Source: an uncultured Clostridia bacterium
GTDB lineage: Bacteria > Bacillota > Clostridia > Oscillospirales > Acutalibacteraceae
NCBI GenBank assembly: GCA_946539105.1
Contig: CAMNHG010000031.1
Location: 1-13,177 of the forward strand
Direction of reading: 5' to 3'
Length of the DNA: 13,177 bases
Below, in pieces: positions 6,975 to 13,177 of this stretch. The notes under the pieces were generated by a model that worked only from the letters and a program-made list of their open reading frames with translations, was not told where the DNA came from and made no database searches. The position numbers and the translations under genes were made by a program. Each line of letters starts with the position of its first letter. The first letter of the stretch is position 1.

Positions 6975-7584
6975 GCTGATTATTATACTGCTATCGGCGG
7001 TATTCATCAACAACTACGTGCTGTCGCGGTTTTTGGGAATCTGTCCGTTTTTGGGCGTGTCAAAAAAGCTCGACTCCGCAACGGGTATGAGCCTTGCGGT
7101 AATCTTCGTAATGATGCTTTCTACGGCTGTTACCTACCCGATTCAGTTCTATCTGCTCGAGCCCAACAACCTCGGATTTTTGCAGACGATCGTCTTTATC
7201 CTCGTAATCGCCGCGCTGGTTCAGCTCGTAGAAATCATATTAAAACGCTACATTCCGTCGCTCCACAAGAGCCTCGGCGTGTATCTGCCGCTTATCACCA
7301 CAAACTGCGCGGTGCTCGGCGTTACAATTCTCAATGTTCAGGAGTACCCGGTTGCCGGGGCGACAACCTTTTGGTGGGGCTTTGCACAGTCGATGGTTAA
7401 CTCGCTCGGAAGCGGTCTGGGATTTTTCCTGGCTATGGTAATGTTCTCGGGAGTGCGCTCGGTAATCGAGGGCAGCGACGTTCCCAAGAGCTTCAAGGGT
7501 CTGCCTGTCACCTTGGTGGCGGCGGCAATCACCTCCCTGTCGTTTCTCGGCTTCGGCGGAGTAATCGAGAACCTGTTTGCGTAA
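6967..7584 (+). CDS. rnfA: Rnf complex subunit RnfA
   Basis: RnfA is the partner membrane subunit of RnfE and shares the intramembrane [2Fe-2S] cluster. The 205-residue protein has about six helices. Its two expected cluster ligands are C26 (NYVLSRFLGICPFLGVSKK) and C114 (LPLITTNCAVLGV), each in the family's signature stretch. Length and sequence fit the family throughout. The ATG at 6967 lies inside the last codons of rnfE, giving an 8-base overlap, with AAGGAGG upstream. It is followed by rnfB after a 14-base gap. Confidence 0.96.
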   Translation: MTKLIIILLSAVFINNYVLSRFLGICPFLGVSKKLDSATGMSLAVIFVMMLSTAVTYPIQFYLLEPNNLGFLQTIVFILVIAALVQLVEIILKRYIPSLHKSLGVYLPLITTNCAVLGVTILNVQEYPVAGATTFWWGFAQSMVNSLGSGLGFFLAMVMFSGVRSVIEGSDVPKSFKGLPVTLVAAAITSLSFLGFGGVIENLFA

Positions 7585-7598
7585 GGGAGGTGCGGTAA

Positions 7599-8426
7599 AT
7601 GACAGAAATTTTAACCGCGGTAATCCCCGTTGTGATTATCGGCGTAATCTGCGCCGCGGTGCTCGTTATCGCCTCAAAAATTATGGCGGTCAAGGAGGAC
7701 GAGCGGTTTCCGAAGGTTAGGGAATGTCTGCCCGGAGCCAACTGCGGAGCCTGCGGCTATGCCGGCTGCGACGGCTACGCAAAGGCACTGTGCGAGGACG
7801 GCAGCGTGCCGACAAACCTCTGTATTCCCGGTGCCGACGGCGTGGCAAAGCAGCTCAGCGAGGTTTTGGGCGTGGAGTTTGAGGACGTTGTTGAGCAGGT
7901 GGCGGTAGTCCACTGCTCGGGCGACTGCGACCACACTCAGGATAAGGTTGTGTATCAGGGAATCGAAACCTGTGCCGCCGCAAAGCTGTTGTACGGCGGA
8001 AAGGGCAGCTGCACCTACGGCTGCCTCGGCTTGGGCGACTGCCAAAGGGCGTGTCCGCACGACGCGGTTTGCATTGAAAACGGAATCGCGCGGATTAATA
8101 CGCGCCAATGTATCGGCTGCGGAGTGTGTACAAAGGCTTGTCCGAATCACCTGATTTCGCTTGTCGCCGACGTTGAGCGCGTTGTTGTAGCCTGCGCCAA
8201 CAAGGACAAGGGCGTCGAGACGCGCAAGGTATGCTCACGCGGCTGTATCGGCTGTAAAAAGTGCGAGCGCGCCTGTCCGTTTAAGGCGATTACGGTTCAG
8301 AATAACGTAGCCGTTATCGACTACGAAAAGTGCAACGACTGTCCGGATTTCGGTATCTGCGCGAGAGTCTGCACAACAGGCTGTATCGTCCAGACGGATT
8401 TGAACGGTATGCACAGATTTAAATAG
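7599..8426 (+). CDS. rnfB: Rnf complex subunit RnfB (multi-cluster ferredoxin-type)
   Basis: RnfB is the subunit thought to accept electrons from reduced ferredoxin. The 275-residue protein has an N-terminal membrane helix (about 5-28). Next comes a four-cysteine [4Fe-4S] domain (C49, C52, C57, C75; LPGANCGACGYAGC), then two double-cluster ferredoxin modules. The first uses C138, C142, C148 and C152 with C171, C174, C177 and C181. The second uses C216, C219, C222 and C226 with C245, C248, C254 and C258. That predicts five [4Fe-4S] clusters, which is common in clostridial RnfB. The ATG follows GGGAGGTG (7585-7592). It is the last gene of the rnf operon; a structured element and a terminator follow. 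Confidence 0.96.
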   Translation: MTEILTAVIPVVIIGVICAAVLVIASKIMAVKEDERFPKVRECLPGANCGACGYAGCDGYAKALCEDGSVPTNLCIPGADGVAKQLSEVLGVEFEDVVEQVAVVHCSGDCDHTQDKVVYQGIETCAAAKLLYGGKGSCTYGCLGLGDCQRACPHDAVCIENGIARINTRQCIGCGVCTKACPNHLISLVADVERVVVACANKDKGVETRKVCSRGCIGCKKCERACPFKAITVQNNVAVIDYEKCNDCPDFGICARVCTTGCIVQTDLNGMHRFK

Positions 8427-8500
8427 GTGCCGGTGGGCACTTTCGCCCGCCTATGGAAAGCGAGAACGTAAGCTAACGTTTTTGCAACGGCGGGATTAAA
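8427..8500 (+). other. Densely structured intergenic element after rnfB, identity unknown
   Basis: This stretch, starting at the base after the rnfB stop, contains several overlapping pairings. GTGCC (8427-8431) pairs with GGCAC (8436-8440). GGTGGGC (8432-8438) pairs with GCCCGCC (8445-8451), with one G-U. CCCGCC (8446-8451) also pairs with GGCGGG (8489-8494). GCGAGAACGT (8460-8469) pairs over 10 bp with ACGTTTTTGC (8476-8485), with two G-U pairs and a 6-base loop. The first three pairings exclude one another in part. It could be a 3'-UTR RNA element, a small RNA, or a dispersed palindromic repeat. No known family was recognised. Confidence 0.5.
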
Positions 8501-8527
8501 ATGCAGAAATTTCCTATACAAAATAAT

Positions 8528-8566
8528 CCCCCGGAGCGGTTAATTACCTGCTCCGGGGGTTTGTTG
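8528..8566. terminator. Bidirectional rho-independent terminator between rnfB and ackA
   Basis: CCCCCGGAGC (8528-8537) and GCTCCGGGGG (8550-8559) form a perfect 10-bp GC-rich stem with a 12-base loop. On the plus strand TTTGTTG follows; on the minus strand ATTATTTTG follows. It lies between convergent rnfB and ackA and can end both transcripts. Confidence 0.9.
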
Positions 8567-8580
8567 TATATCAGTATAGA

Positions 8581-9789
8581 TTACAGGCTTTCAACAATAG
8601 CCTTTGTATCTCTGGCGATAACCATTTCCTCGTCGGTAGCGATAAGCTCTACGCGGATTTTGGAATCGTCGGCAGTCAGCTTGCCCTGCTTGCCGTGGAT
8701 TGTGGCGTTGTTAACGTCCTTGTCCAGCTTAACGCCGAGGCACTCAAGGTAGTTGCAAACGCCTTCTCTCAGGCAAGGCTGGTTTTCGCCCAAGCCTGCG
8801 GTGAATACGATAGCGTCGCAGCCGCCGAGAGCTACGTAAAAGCTGCCGATGTACTGTGCGATCTGGTAGTAGAGCATCTGGTGGGCGAGTGCTGCTCTGT
8901 GGTTGCCCTCTTTTTCAGCCGCGGTAACGTCGCGGTCGTCGGACGAAACGCCCGAAACACCCAAAAGACCTGACTTTTTGTTGAGCAGGTCGGACATCTC
9001 AGCTGCGGTAAAGCCCTCTTTCTCGGCGATAAAGGTAACAACCGAGGGGTCGAGCGAGCCGGAGCGTGTGCCCATCATAAAGCCGCCCAGCGGAGTAAGT
9101 CCCATTGTGGTGTCAATAACCTTGCCGCCGTCAACAGCGGTGATTGACGAGCCGTTGCCGATGTGGCAGGTAATAATTTTTAAATCCTCAATCGGCTTGC
9201 CCATAATCTCAGCCATCTTCGCGCTTACATAGCGGTGCGATGTGCCGTGGAAGCCGTATTTTCTGACGCCGAGCTTCTCATAATACTCATAGGGAACGGC
9301 GTACATATATGCCTTTTCGGGCATTGTCTGGTGGAACGCGGTATCAAAAACAGCTACCTGCGGAATTTTCTTGCCGAATACCTCGGTGCAGGCGTTGATG
9401 CCCTGAATGTGAGCCGGGTTGTGCAGGGGAGCAAGGGGAGAAAGCTCCTCGATTTTGCCGAGAACGTCGGCGTCGATAAGAACGGAACGATCAAAGTAAG
9501 CGCCGCCCTGTACTATGCGGTGGCCGATTGCGGTAACCTCGCTCAAATCCTTGATTGCGCCGTACTCGGGGTCGATAAGAGCGTTCTTAACCGCCTCAAA
9601 AGCCTGGGTGTGGTTCTTCATCTCGGTTTTGCGCTCAATCTTCTGACCGTCGTCGGTCTTAAAGCCGATAAACGCGCCGTCTGTGCCGATTCTTTCGCAG
9701 TTGCCCTTTGCCAGTACGCTCTCGTCAGTCATATCGATAAGCTGGTATTTAAGCGACGAGCTTCCGGCGTTGATAACTAAAACTTTCAT
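8581..9789 (-). CDS. ackA: Acetate kinase
   Basis: Acetate kinase converts acetyl phosphate and ADP to acetate and ATP in the cytosol; it is the ATP-yielding end step of acetate fermentation. The 402-residue length is typical. Active-site residues known from the family are visible: N7 in NAGSSSLKY, R91 in GHRIVQGG, D149 in AVFDTAFHQ, H181 in KYGFHGTSH, R242 in MGTRSGSLDP, and the glutamate of TDEEMVIAR (387/388). The ATP-binding GNGSS (211-215) and GLGEN (332-336) loops are present. The ATG follows GAAGGGATG. No phosphotransacetylase (pta) gene adjoins it here, unlike in many bacteria. It converges on rnfB through a shared terminator and faces tmcAL. Confidence 0.98.
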   Translation of the reverse strand: MKVLVINAGSSSLKYQLIDMTDESVLAKGNCERIGTDGAFIGFKTDDGQKIERKTEMKNHTQAFEAVKNALIDPEYGAIKDLSEVTAIGHRIVQGGAYFDRSVLIDADVLGKIEELSPLAPLHNPAHIQGINACTEVFGKKIPQVAVFDTAFHQTMPEKAYMYAVPYEYYEKLGVRKYGFHGTSHRYVSAKMAEIMGKPIEDLKIITCHIGNGSSITAVDGGKVIDTTMGLTPLGGFMMGTRSGSLDPSVVTFIAEKEGFTAAEMSDLLNKKSGLLGVSGVSSDDRDVTAAEKEGNHRAALAHQMLYYQIAQYIGSFYVALGGCDAIVFTAGLGENQPCLREGVCNYLECLGVKLDKDVNNATIHGKQGKLTADDSKIRVELIATDEEMVIARDTKAIVESL

Positions 9790-9810
9790 TTAATTCATCC
9801 CTTCATTTTG

Positions 9811-9839
9811 TTGATTTACGAACATATATAATGTATAAT
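9811..9839 (+). promoter_or_regulatory. Predicted sigma-A promoter for tmcAL
   Basis: TTGATT (9811-9816) and TATAAT (9834-9839) are spaced by 17 bp on the plus strand. Transcription would start near 9846, giving a leader of about 110 bases before the tmcAL ATG. The promoter lies within the ackA 5' region and faces the ackA promoter. Confidence 0.55.
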
Positions 9840-9872
9840 TATTAAAAATACACTTTATTATCATACATTATA
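9827..9872. repeat. Perfect 10-bp inverted repeat spanning the ackA/tmcAL start sites
   Basis: TATAATGTAT (9827-9836) and ATACATTATA (9863-9872) are exact inverted copies 26 bp apart. They overlap the -10 boxes of the two opposing promoters. This could be a shared operator or looping site. The region is very AT-rich, so chance is not excluded. Confidence 0.45.
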
Positions 9873-9888
9873 ATATCGGCGTTTTCAA
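9860..9888 (-). promoter_or_regulatory. Predicted sigma-A promoter for ackA
   Basis: On the minus strand TTGAAA (9888-9883) and TATGAT (9865-9860) are spaced by 17 bp. Transcription would start near 9853, giving an ackA leader of about 64 bases. The start overlaps the oppositely directed tmcAL start. Confidence 0.65.
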
Positions 9889-9895
9889 GAGTTTT

Positions 9896-9911
9896 TTGCA
9901 AGAAAATGCAA
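9896..9911. promoter_or_regulatory. TTGCA-N6-TGCAA inverted repeat upstream of the ackA promoter
   Basis: TTGCA (9896-9900) and TGCAA (9907-9911) are separated by 6 bases, the geometry of a classical Crp-type site. The half-sites match those of the palindrome between the Crp/Fnr-like regulator and rnf. It is centred about 50 bp upstream of the predicted ackA start and lies in the tmcAL leader. It may be an operator, a leader hairpin or chance. Confidence 0.3.
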
Positions 9912-9958
9912 ATTTTATCTGTTTTTTGACTCAAAAACAACATCGGAGGGGCTGTTTT

Positions 9959-11107
9959 ATGGCGGTTGCGGTCATTTGCGAATTAAATCCTTTTCATAAC
10001 GGACACCGTTATTTGCTGAATACGGCAAGAAAGCTGACGGGGGAGGCGGTGCTCGCCGTGATGAGCGGCAGCTTTACCCAGCGCGGTGAGGTCGCGCTGT
10101 GCTCAAAGTTCGGGCGCGCGAAAGCCGCGCTTAAAGGCGGCGCGGATCTGGTCGCCGAGCTCCCCGCGGCGTATGCCGTTTCCTGCGCGGAGCGGTTCGC
10201 GCGCGGCGGTGTGAATACAGCAAAAATGTTCGGCTGTGTAAATTACCTCGCCTTCGGCTGCGAGGACGATGATTTGGAAATTCTAAAAGCAGCCGCTTTT
10301 GCAGGTGAAAATCCAAGGGTGAACACGATTATTGCCGAGCGGATGAGCGGCGGAGACTATTACCCGAAAGCGTATGAGTATGCGGTCAGGCAGGTGTACG
10401 GCGGCAGCGTTGCCGATGTGTTGACAAAGCCGAACAACATTCTTGCCGTGGAGTATATCAGGGCGTTAAAGGGCAGTAATATTGAGCCCCTTCCTATAAA
10501 AAGAGTCGGCGCGGAGCACGACAGCGAAGGTACCGACGGAATATACGCCAGCGCGTCATATATCAGAAAGCTGCTCAGGAGCGGAAAAAGTGCGGAAAAG
10601 CTTTTGCCGTATGCTCCGGGTGAGATTACTTACCCCGAAAAGCTCGACAGAGTTCTTATTTACAGGCTGAGGAATATGACCGCCGAACAGCTCAGAGCCC
10701 TTCCCGAGGTGGGCGAGGGGCTTGAAAACCGTATTTTATCCGCGGCAAGGGAGCACGGCACGGCGGAAGAAGTAATAAACTGCGTAAAAACAAAGCGTTA
10801 CACACGCTCGAGGATTTGCAGAATCCTTAGCTGCGTCCTGCTCGACATTACAGAGGAGCTTCAAAACAAAACCGCCGGCTATGCGCGCGTGCTCGGCTTT
10901 ACCTCCGAGGGCGAAAAAATGCTCAAGACCTGCTCCGGAAGGGTCATAACCTCCGTGGCGAAAACAGACGGATTGGACGCCGATTCGGCAGAGCTTTTGG
11001 CGGCTGATGTCCGCGCGACAGACGCCTCCGCGCTCGCTTATGAAAAGGTAAAGCCCTGCGGAGCTGACTACCTTACAAAAATTATCAAGCCAAATAGTGC
11101 AAAATAA
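9959..11107 (+). CDS. tmcAL: tRNA(Met) cytidine acetate ligase (TmcAL/YlbM)
   Basis: TmcAL makes N4-acetylcytidine at the wobble base of elongator tRNA-Met, using acetate and ATP through an acetyl-adenylate. The 382-residue protein has the nucleotidyltransferase fold signature NPFHNGH (10-16), then MSGSFTQRGEVAL (35-47), the KFGRAKAALKGGADLVAELP stretch (50-69), and SASYIRKLL, the equivalent of the ISSTxIR motif. An in-frame ATG exists at 9896, but the GGAGGGG at 9945-9951 and the conserved beginning AVAVICELNPFHNGH support the ATG at 9959. It is slightly shorter than the roughly 400 residues usual for the family. It sits next to acetate kinase, whose product is its substrate. No terminator is evident after it. 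Confidence 0.93.
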   Translation: MAVAVICELNPFHNGHRYLLNTARKLTGEAVLAVMSGSFTQRGEVALCSKFGRAKAALKGGADLVAELPAAYAVSCAERFARGGVNTAKMFGCVNYLAFGCEDDDLEILKAAAFAGENPRVNTIIAERMSGGDYYPKAYEYAVRQVYGGSVADVLTKPNNILAVEYIRALKGSNIEPLPIKRVGAEHDSEGTDGIYASASYIRKLLRSGKSAEKLLPYAPGEITYPEKLDRVLIYRLRNMTAEQLRALPEVGEGLENRILSAAREHGTAEEVINCVKTKRYTRSRICRILSCVLLDITEELQNKTAGYARVLGFTSEGEKMLKTCSGRVITSVAKTDGLDADSAELLAADVRATDASALAYEKVKPCGADYLTKIIKPNSAK

Positions 11108-11170
11108 CGAAAAAAATTAAAAAAATTTTAAAATTTGCTAAAATTATTTACATAAATTTCAAAAATCCTC
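11108..11170. other. AT-tract region between tmcAL and glgB
   Basis: This region is almost all A and T, with A-tracts and a perfect 14-bp palindrome AAATTTTAAAATTT (11123-11136). No GC-rich terminator stem is visible, so tmcAL transcripts may read into glgB. It lies directly upstream of the predicted glgB promoter and may act as a curved or UP-like element. Confidence 0.4.
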
Positions 11171-11198
11171 TTGTATATTTGTTAAAATGTATTATAAT
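11171..11198 (+). promoter_or_regulatory. Predicted sigma-A promoter for glgB
   Basis: TTGTAT (11171-11176) and a consensus TATAAT (11193-11198) are spaced by 16 bp. Transcription would start near 11205, giving a leader of about 70 bases. The leader contains CTATTT-AAT-AAATAG (11222-11236), a weak AU hairpin, and the AAAGAGGT ribosome site (11261-11268). Confidence 0.6.
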
Positions 11199-11273
11199 AA
11201 TGTTAATAGTAAATTGGAAAACTATTTAATAAATAGAGAGATTTAACTATAAATACAAGAAAAGAGGTATAGT

Positions 11274-13177
11274 ATGGCATATTCACTTAATGACACCAGA
11301 CCTCCCCTTGACCAGTTTTTGCAGGGAGAGTCAACAAGAGCTTACGAATTTTTAGGTTCGCACTTTGTAACCTGGGACAACCGCGGCGGCGTTGTTTTCA
11401 GAGTTTGGGCACCTAACGCAAAGTCTGTTTCCGTTGTCGGTGATTTTAACGACTGGAACCCCGACGCAAACTATATGTACCGTATTTCCGACTCGGGAGT
11501 ATGGGAGCTGTTTATTGAGGGAGTTTGGGAGTTTGCGTGCTATAAATACTGTGTAGAAACACCGTGGAACGACCGCCTTATGAAGACCGATCCCTACGCC
11601 TTCCACTGCGAGACCCGTCCCGACAACGCTTCGCGCGTTTACTACATCGACGGCTACGAGTGGAACGACGGCGCGTGGTATGACTATAAAAAGGAGCATC
11701 CGCACTTTAAACAGCCTATCAACGTTTATGAGATGAACGCAGGCTCATGGCGCAAGTATGAGGACGGCAACCAGTTCAGCTACCGCAAGCTGGCTGACGA
11801 GCTCGTGCCCTACGTTAAAGAGATGGGCTACACCCACATTGAGTTTATGCCGCTTACCGAGTATCCGTTTGACGGAAGCTGGGGCTATCAGGTTACAGGC
11901 TACTTTGCCGCTACCTCGCGTTACGGCGAGCCCAAGGACTTGATGTACCTTATCGACCGCTGTCACCAGGAGGGCATCGGCGTTATCCTCGACTGGGTAC
12001 CTGCTCACTTCCCCAAGGACGCTCACGGTCTCGGCCGCTTTGACGGCACAGGCTGCTATGAGTATGAGGACTGGAGAATCGGCGAGCACAAGGAATGGGG
12101 CACATATATCTTTAACTACGGCCGTTACGAGGTAACAAGCTTCCTCGTTTCTTCCGCTATGTTCTGGATTGAGAAGTACCATATCGACGGCATCCGCGTT
12201 GACGCCGTTGCCTCAATGCTTTACCTCGACTACAACCGCAAGGACGGCGAGTGGATTGCAAACGCTTACGGCGGACGCGAGAACCTCGTTGCCGTTGACT
12301 TTATCCAAAAGCTCAACAACGTTGTTCATATGTTCCATCCCGACGTAATGATGATTGCAGAGGAAAGCACCGCTTGGCCGAGCGTTACACGCTACCCGAT
12401 TGAGGGTCTCGGACTCGGCTTTGACTACAAGTGGAACATGGGCTGGATGAACGATATGCTCAGCTACATCAGCCTTGATCCGCTGTGGAGAAATTACCAC
12501 CACGACACGCTGACCTTCAGTATGGTTTACGCGTTCTCCGAGAACTTTATGCTGCCTATCTCGCACGACGAGGTGGTTTACGGCAAGGGCTCTCTTATCA
12601 ATAAAATGCCCGGCGACTACGACCAGAAGTTCCAGGGCGTTAGGGGCTTTGTGTCATACATGATGGCTCATCCCGGCAAGAAGCTGATGTTTATGGGCAG
12701 CGAAATCGGCCAGTTTGACGAATGGAACGCCAACGAGCAGCTCCAGTGGAATCTGTTAAGCTACGACAAGCACCGTCAGCTTAACGACTTCTTCAAGGCT
12801 GCAAACAAGTTCTACCGCGACACACCGGCTATGCACGAGAACGACTACGACTGGAACGGTTTTCAGTGGGTAGCTCTCGACGACTATCAGAACAGCGTTA
12901 TCGCGTTCAGACGTATCGCCGAGGACGGCAGCGAAATCCTCTGCGTATGTAACTTCCAGCCCGTCACCCGTGAAAACTACCGCGTAGGCGTTCCGGTTTA
13001 CGGCGTATATCAGGAGGTATTCAACTCCGAGGCTGAGGAGTTCGGCGGCACAGGCATCGGCAACCCCGGCGACATCAAGGCGAAGAATGAGAAGGAGCAT
13101 GAGCTCAATTATCACATTGTGCTTACACTTCCGCCGCTCGGCGTTTGCTACTATAAGCTCGTAAAGGAAATGCCCGT
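11274..13177 (+). CDS. glgB: 1,4-alpha-glucan (glycogen) branching enzyme GlgB, 3' end beyond window
   Basis: GlgB cuts alpha-1,4 glucan chains and rejoins the fragments by alpha-1,6 bonds, branching glycogen in the cytosol. The frame is open for 634 codons from the ATG at 11274 to the window edge, with no stop. It has a carbohydrate-binding module 48 (about residues 27-115, with VVGDFNDWNP) and a GH13 catalytic barrel (about 150-520). The catalytic residues are nucleophile D310 (GIRVDAVASM), acid/base E363 (IAEEST) and D432 (LSHDEV-type SHDEV), at the spacing of the E. coli enzyme. A C-terminal beta domain follows (about 535 on) and looks nearly complete. The extra N-terminal N1 domain of enteric GlgB is absent. 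AAAGAGGT precedes the start. Codon use is strongly biased to C-ending codons (TAC, GAC, AAC, CTC), suggesting high expression. Confidence 0.96.
   Translation, partial: MAYSLNDTRPPLDQFLQGESTRAYEFLGSHFVTWDNRGGVVFRVWAPNAKSVSVVGDFNDWNPDANYMYRISDSGVWELFIEGVWEFACYKYCVETPWNDRLMKTDPYAFHCETRPDNASRVYYIDGYEWNDGAWYDYKKEHPHFKQPINVYEMNAGSWRKYEDGNQFSYRKLADELVPYVKEMGYTHIEFMPLTEYPFDGSWGYQVTGYFAATSRYGEPKDLMYLIDRCHQEGIGVILDWVPAHFPKDAHGLGRFDGTGCYEYEDWRIGEHKEWGTYIFNYGRYEVTSFLVSSAMFWIEKYHIDGIRVDAVASMLYLDYNRKDGEWIANAYGGRENLVAVDFIQKLNNVVHMFHPDVMMIAEESTAWPSVTRYPIEGLGLGFDYKWNMGWMNDMLSYISLDPLWRNYHHDTLTFSMVYAFSENFMLPISHDEVVYGKGSLINKMPGDYDQKFQGVRGFVSYMMAHPGKKLMFMGSEIGQFDEWNANEQLQWNLLSYDKHRQLNDFFKAANKFYRDTPAMHENDYDWNGFQWVALDDYQNSVIAFRRIAEDGSEILCVCNFQPVTRENYRVGVPVYGVYQEVFNSEAEEFGGTGIGNPGDIKAKNEKEHELNYHIVLTLPPLGVCYYKLVKEMP

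Noticed and set aside
8427..8451. The first hairpin after rnfB as the operon terminator
   Set aside because: No T-run follows it. The stem at 8528-8559, with a flanking T-rich stretch on each strand, is a much better terminator.
8427..8500. Self-cleaving HDV-like ribozyme after rnfB
   Set aside because: The order of pairings does not allow the nested double pseudoknot: there is no room for P2 and P3 between the candidate P1 strands on either strand as I tried to fold it.
9896..9958. Earlier in-frame ATG for tmcAL
   Set aside because: The upstream residues do not match the family, and GGAGGGG precedes the ATG at 9959, where the conserved N-terminus begins.
11352..13115. Several long minus-strand open frames lying inside glgB
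   Set aside because: They are antisense shadows created by the C-ending codon bias of glgB. The plus frame carries all GH13 motifs, and the antisense translations show no family features.

Overview
The window looks like an ordinary chromosomal stretch of an anaerobic, fermentative, gut-type Clostridia bacterium, probably in or near Oscillospirales/Ruminococcaceae. This is inferred from an Rnf operon in the order C-D-G-E-A-B, a TmcAL/YlbM gene beside acetate kinase, an azlCD pair, GTG and TTG starts with strong AGGAGG ribosome sites, moderately GC-rich genes and very AT-rich promoters. No mobile element, CRISPR array, rRNA or tRNA was seen, and no long stretch lacks a gene.

Layout. Positions 28-3365 (minus strand) hold a compact five-gene set read right to left: a Crp/Fnr-family regulator, azlC, azlD, the manganese exporter gene mntP, and a G3E (CobW/COG0523) GTPase. 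Gaps are short, azlC and azlD overlap, and the GTPase ribosome site overlaps the mntP stop codon. A 158-bp divergent promoter region (3366-3523) separates this set from the Rnf operon (3524-8426, plus strand), six tightly packed or overlapping genes for the membrane ferredoxin:NAD+ oxidoreductase. After rnfB comes a densely structured 75-base element of unknown nature, then a strong bidirectional terminator shared with the convergent acetate kinase gene ackA (8581-9789, minus). Between ackA and tmcAL (9959-11107, plus) two good promoters face each other across a 10-bp perfect inverted repeat. An AT-rich gap leads into glgB (11274 to beyond the window edge), the glycogen branching enzyme, whose 3' end is cut off.

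How the parts fit. Rnf couples electron flow from reduced ferredoxin to NAD+ with ion pumping, and AckA makes ATP and acetate by substrate-level phosphorylation; these are two main energy-conserving steps of fermentation. TmcAL uses acetate and ATP to modify tRNA-Met, and GlgB serves glycogen storage. The Crp/Fnr-like regulator is well placed to control both itself and rnf. Its possible site is a TTGCA/TGCAA palindrome on its own -35 box, and the same half-sites recur beside the ackA promoter.

The genes belong to known families. The less explained signals are in the gaps: the structured element after rnfB, the face-to-face ackA/tmcAL promoters, the TTGCA/TGCAA sites, and the hairpin pair in front of mntP. 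Two protein oddities also stand out: an atypical cysteine motif and altered base-recognition motif in the G3E GTPase, and a four-cysteine tail on RnfE.
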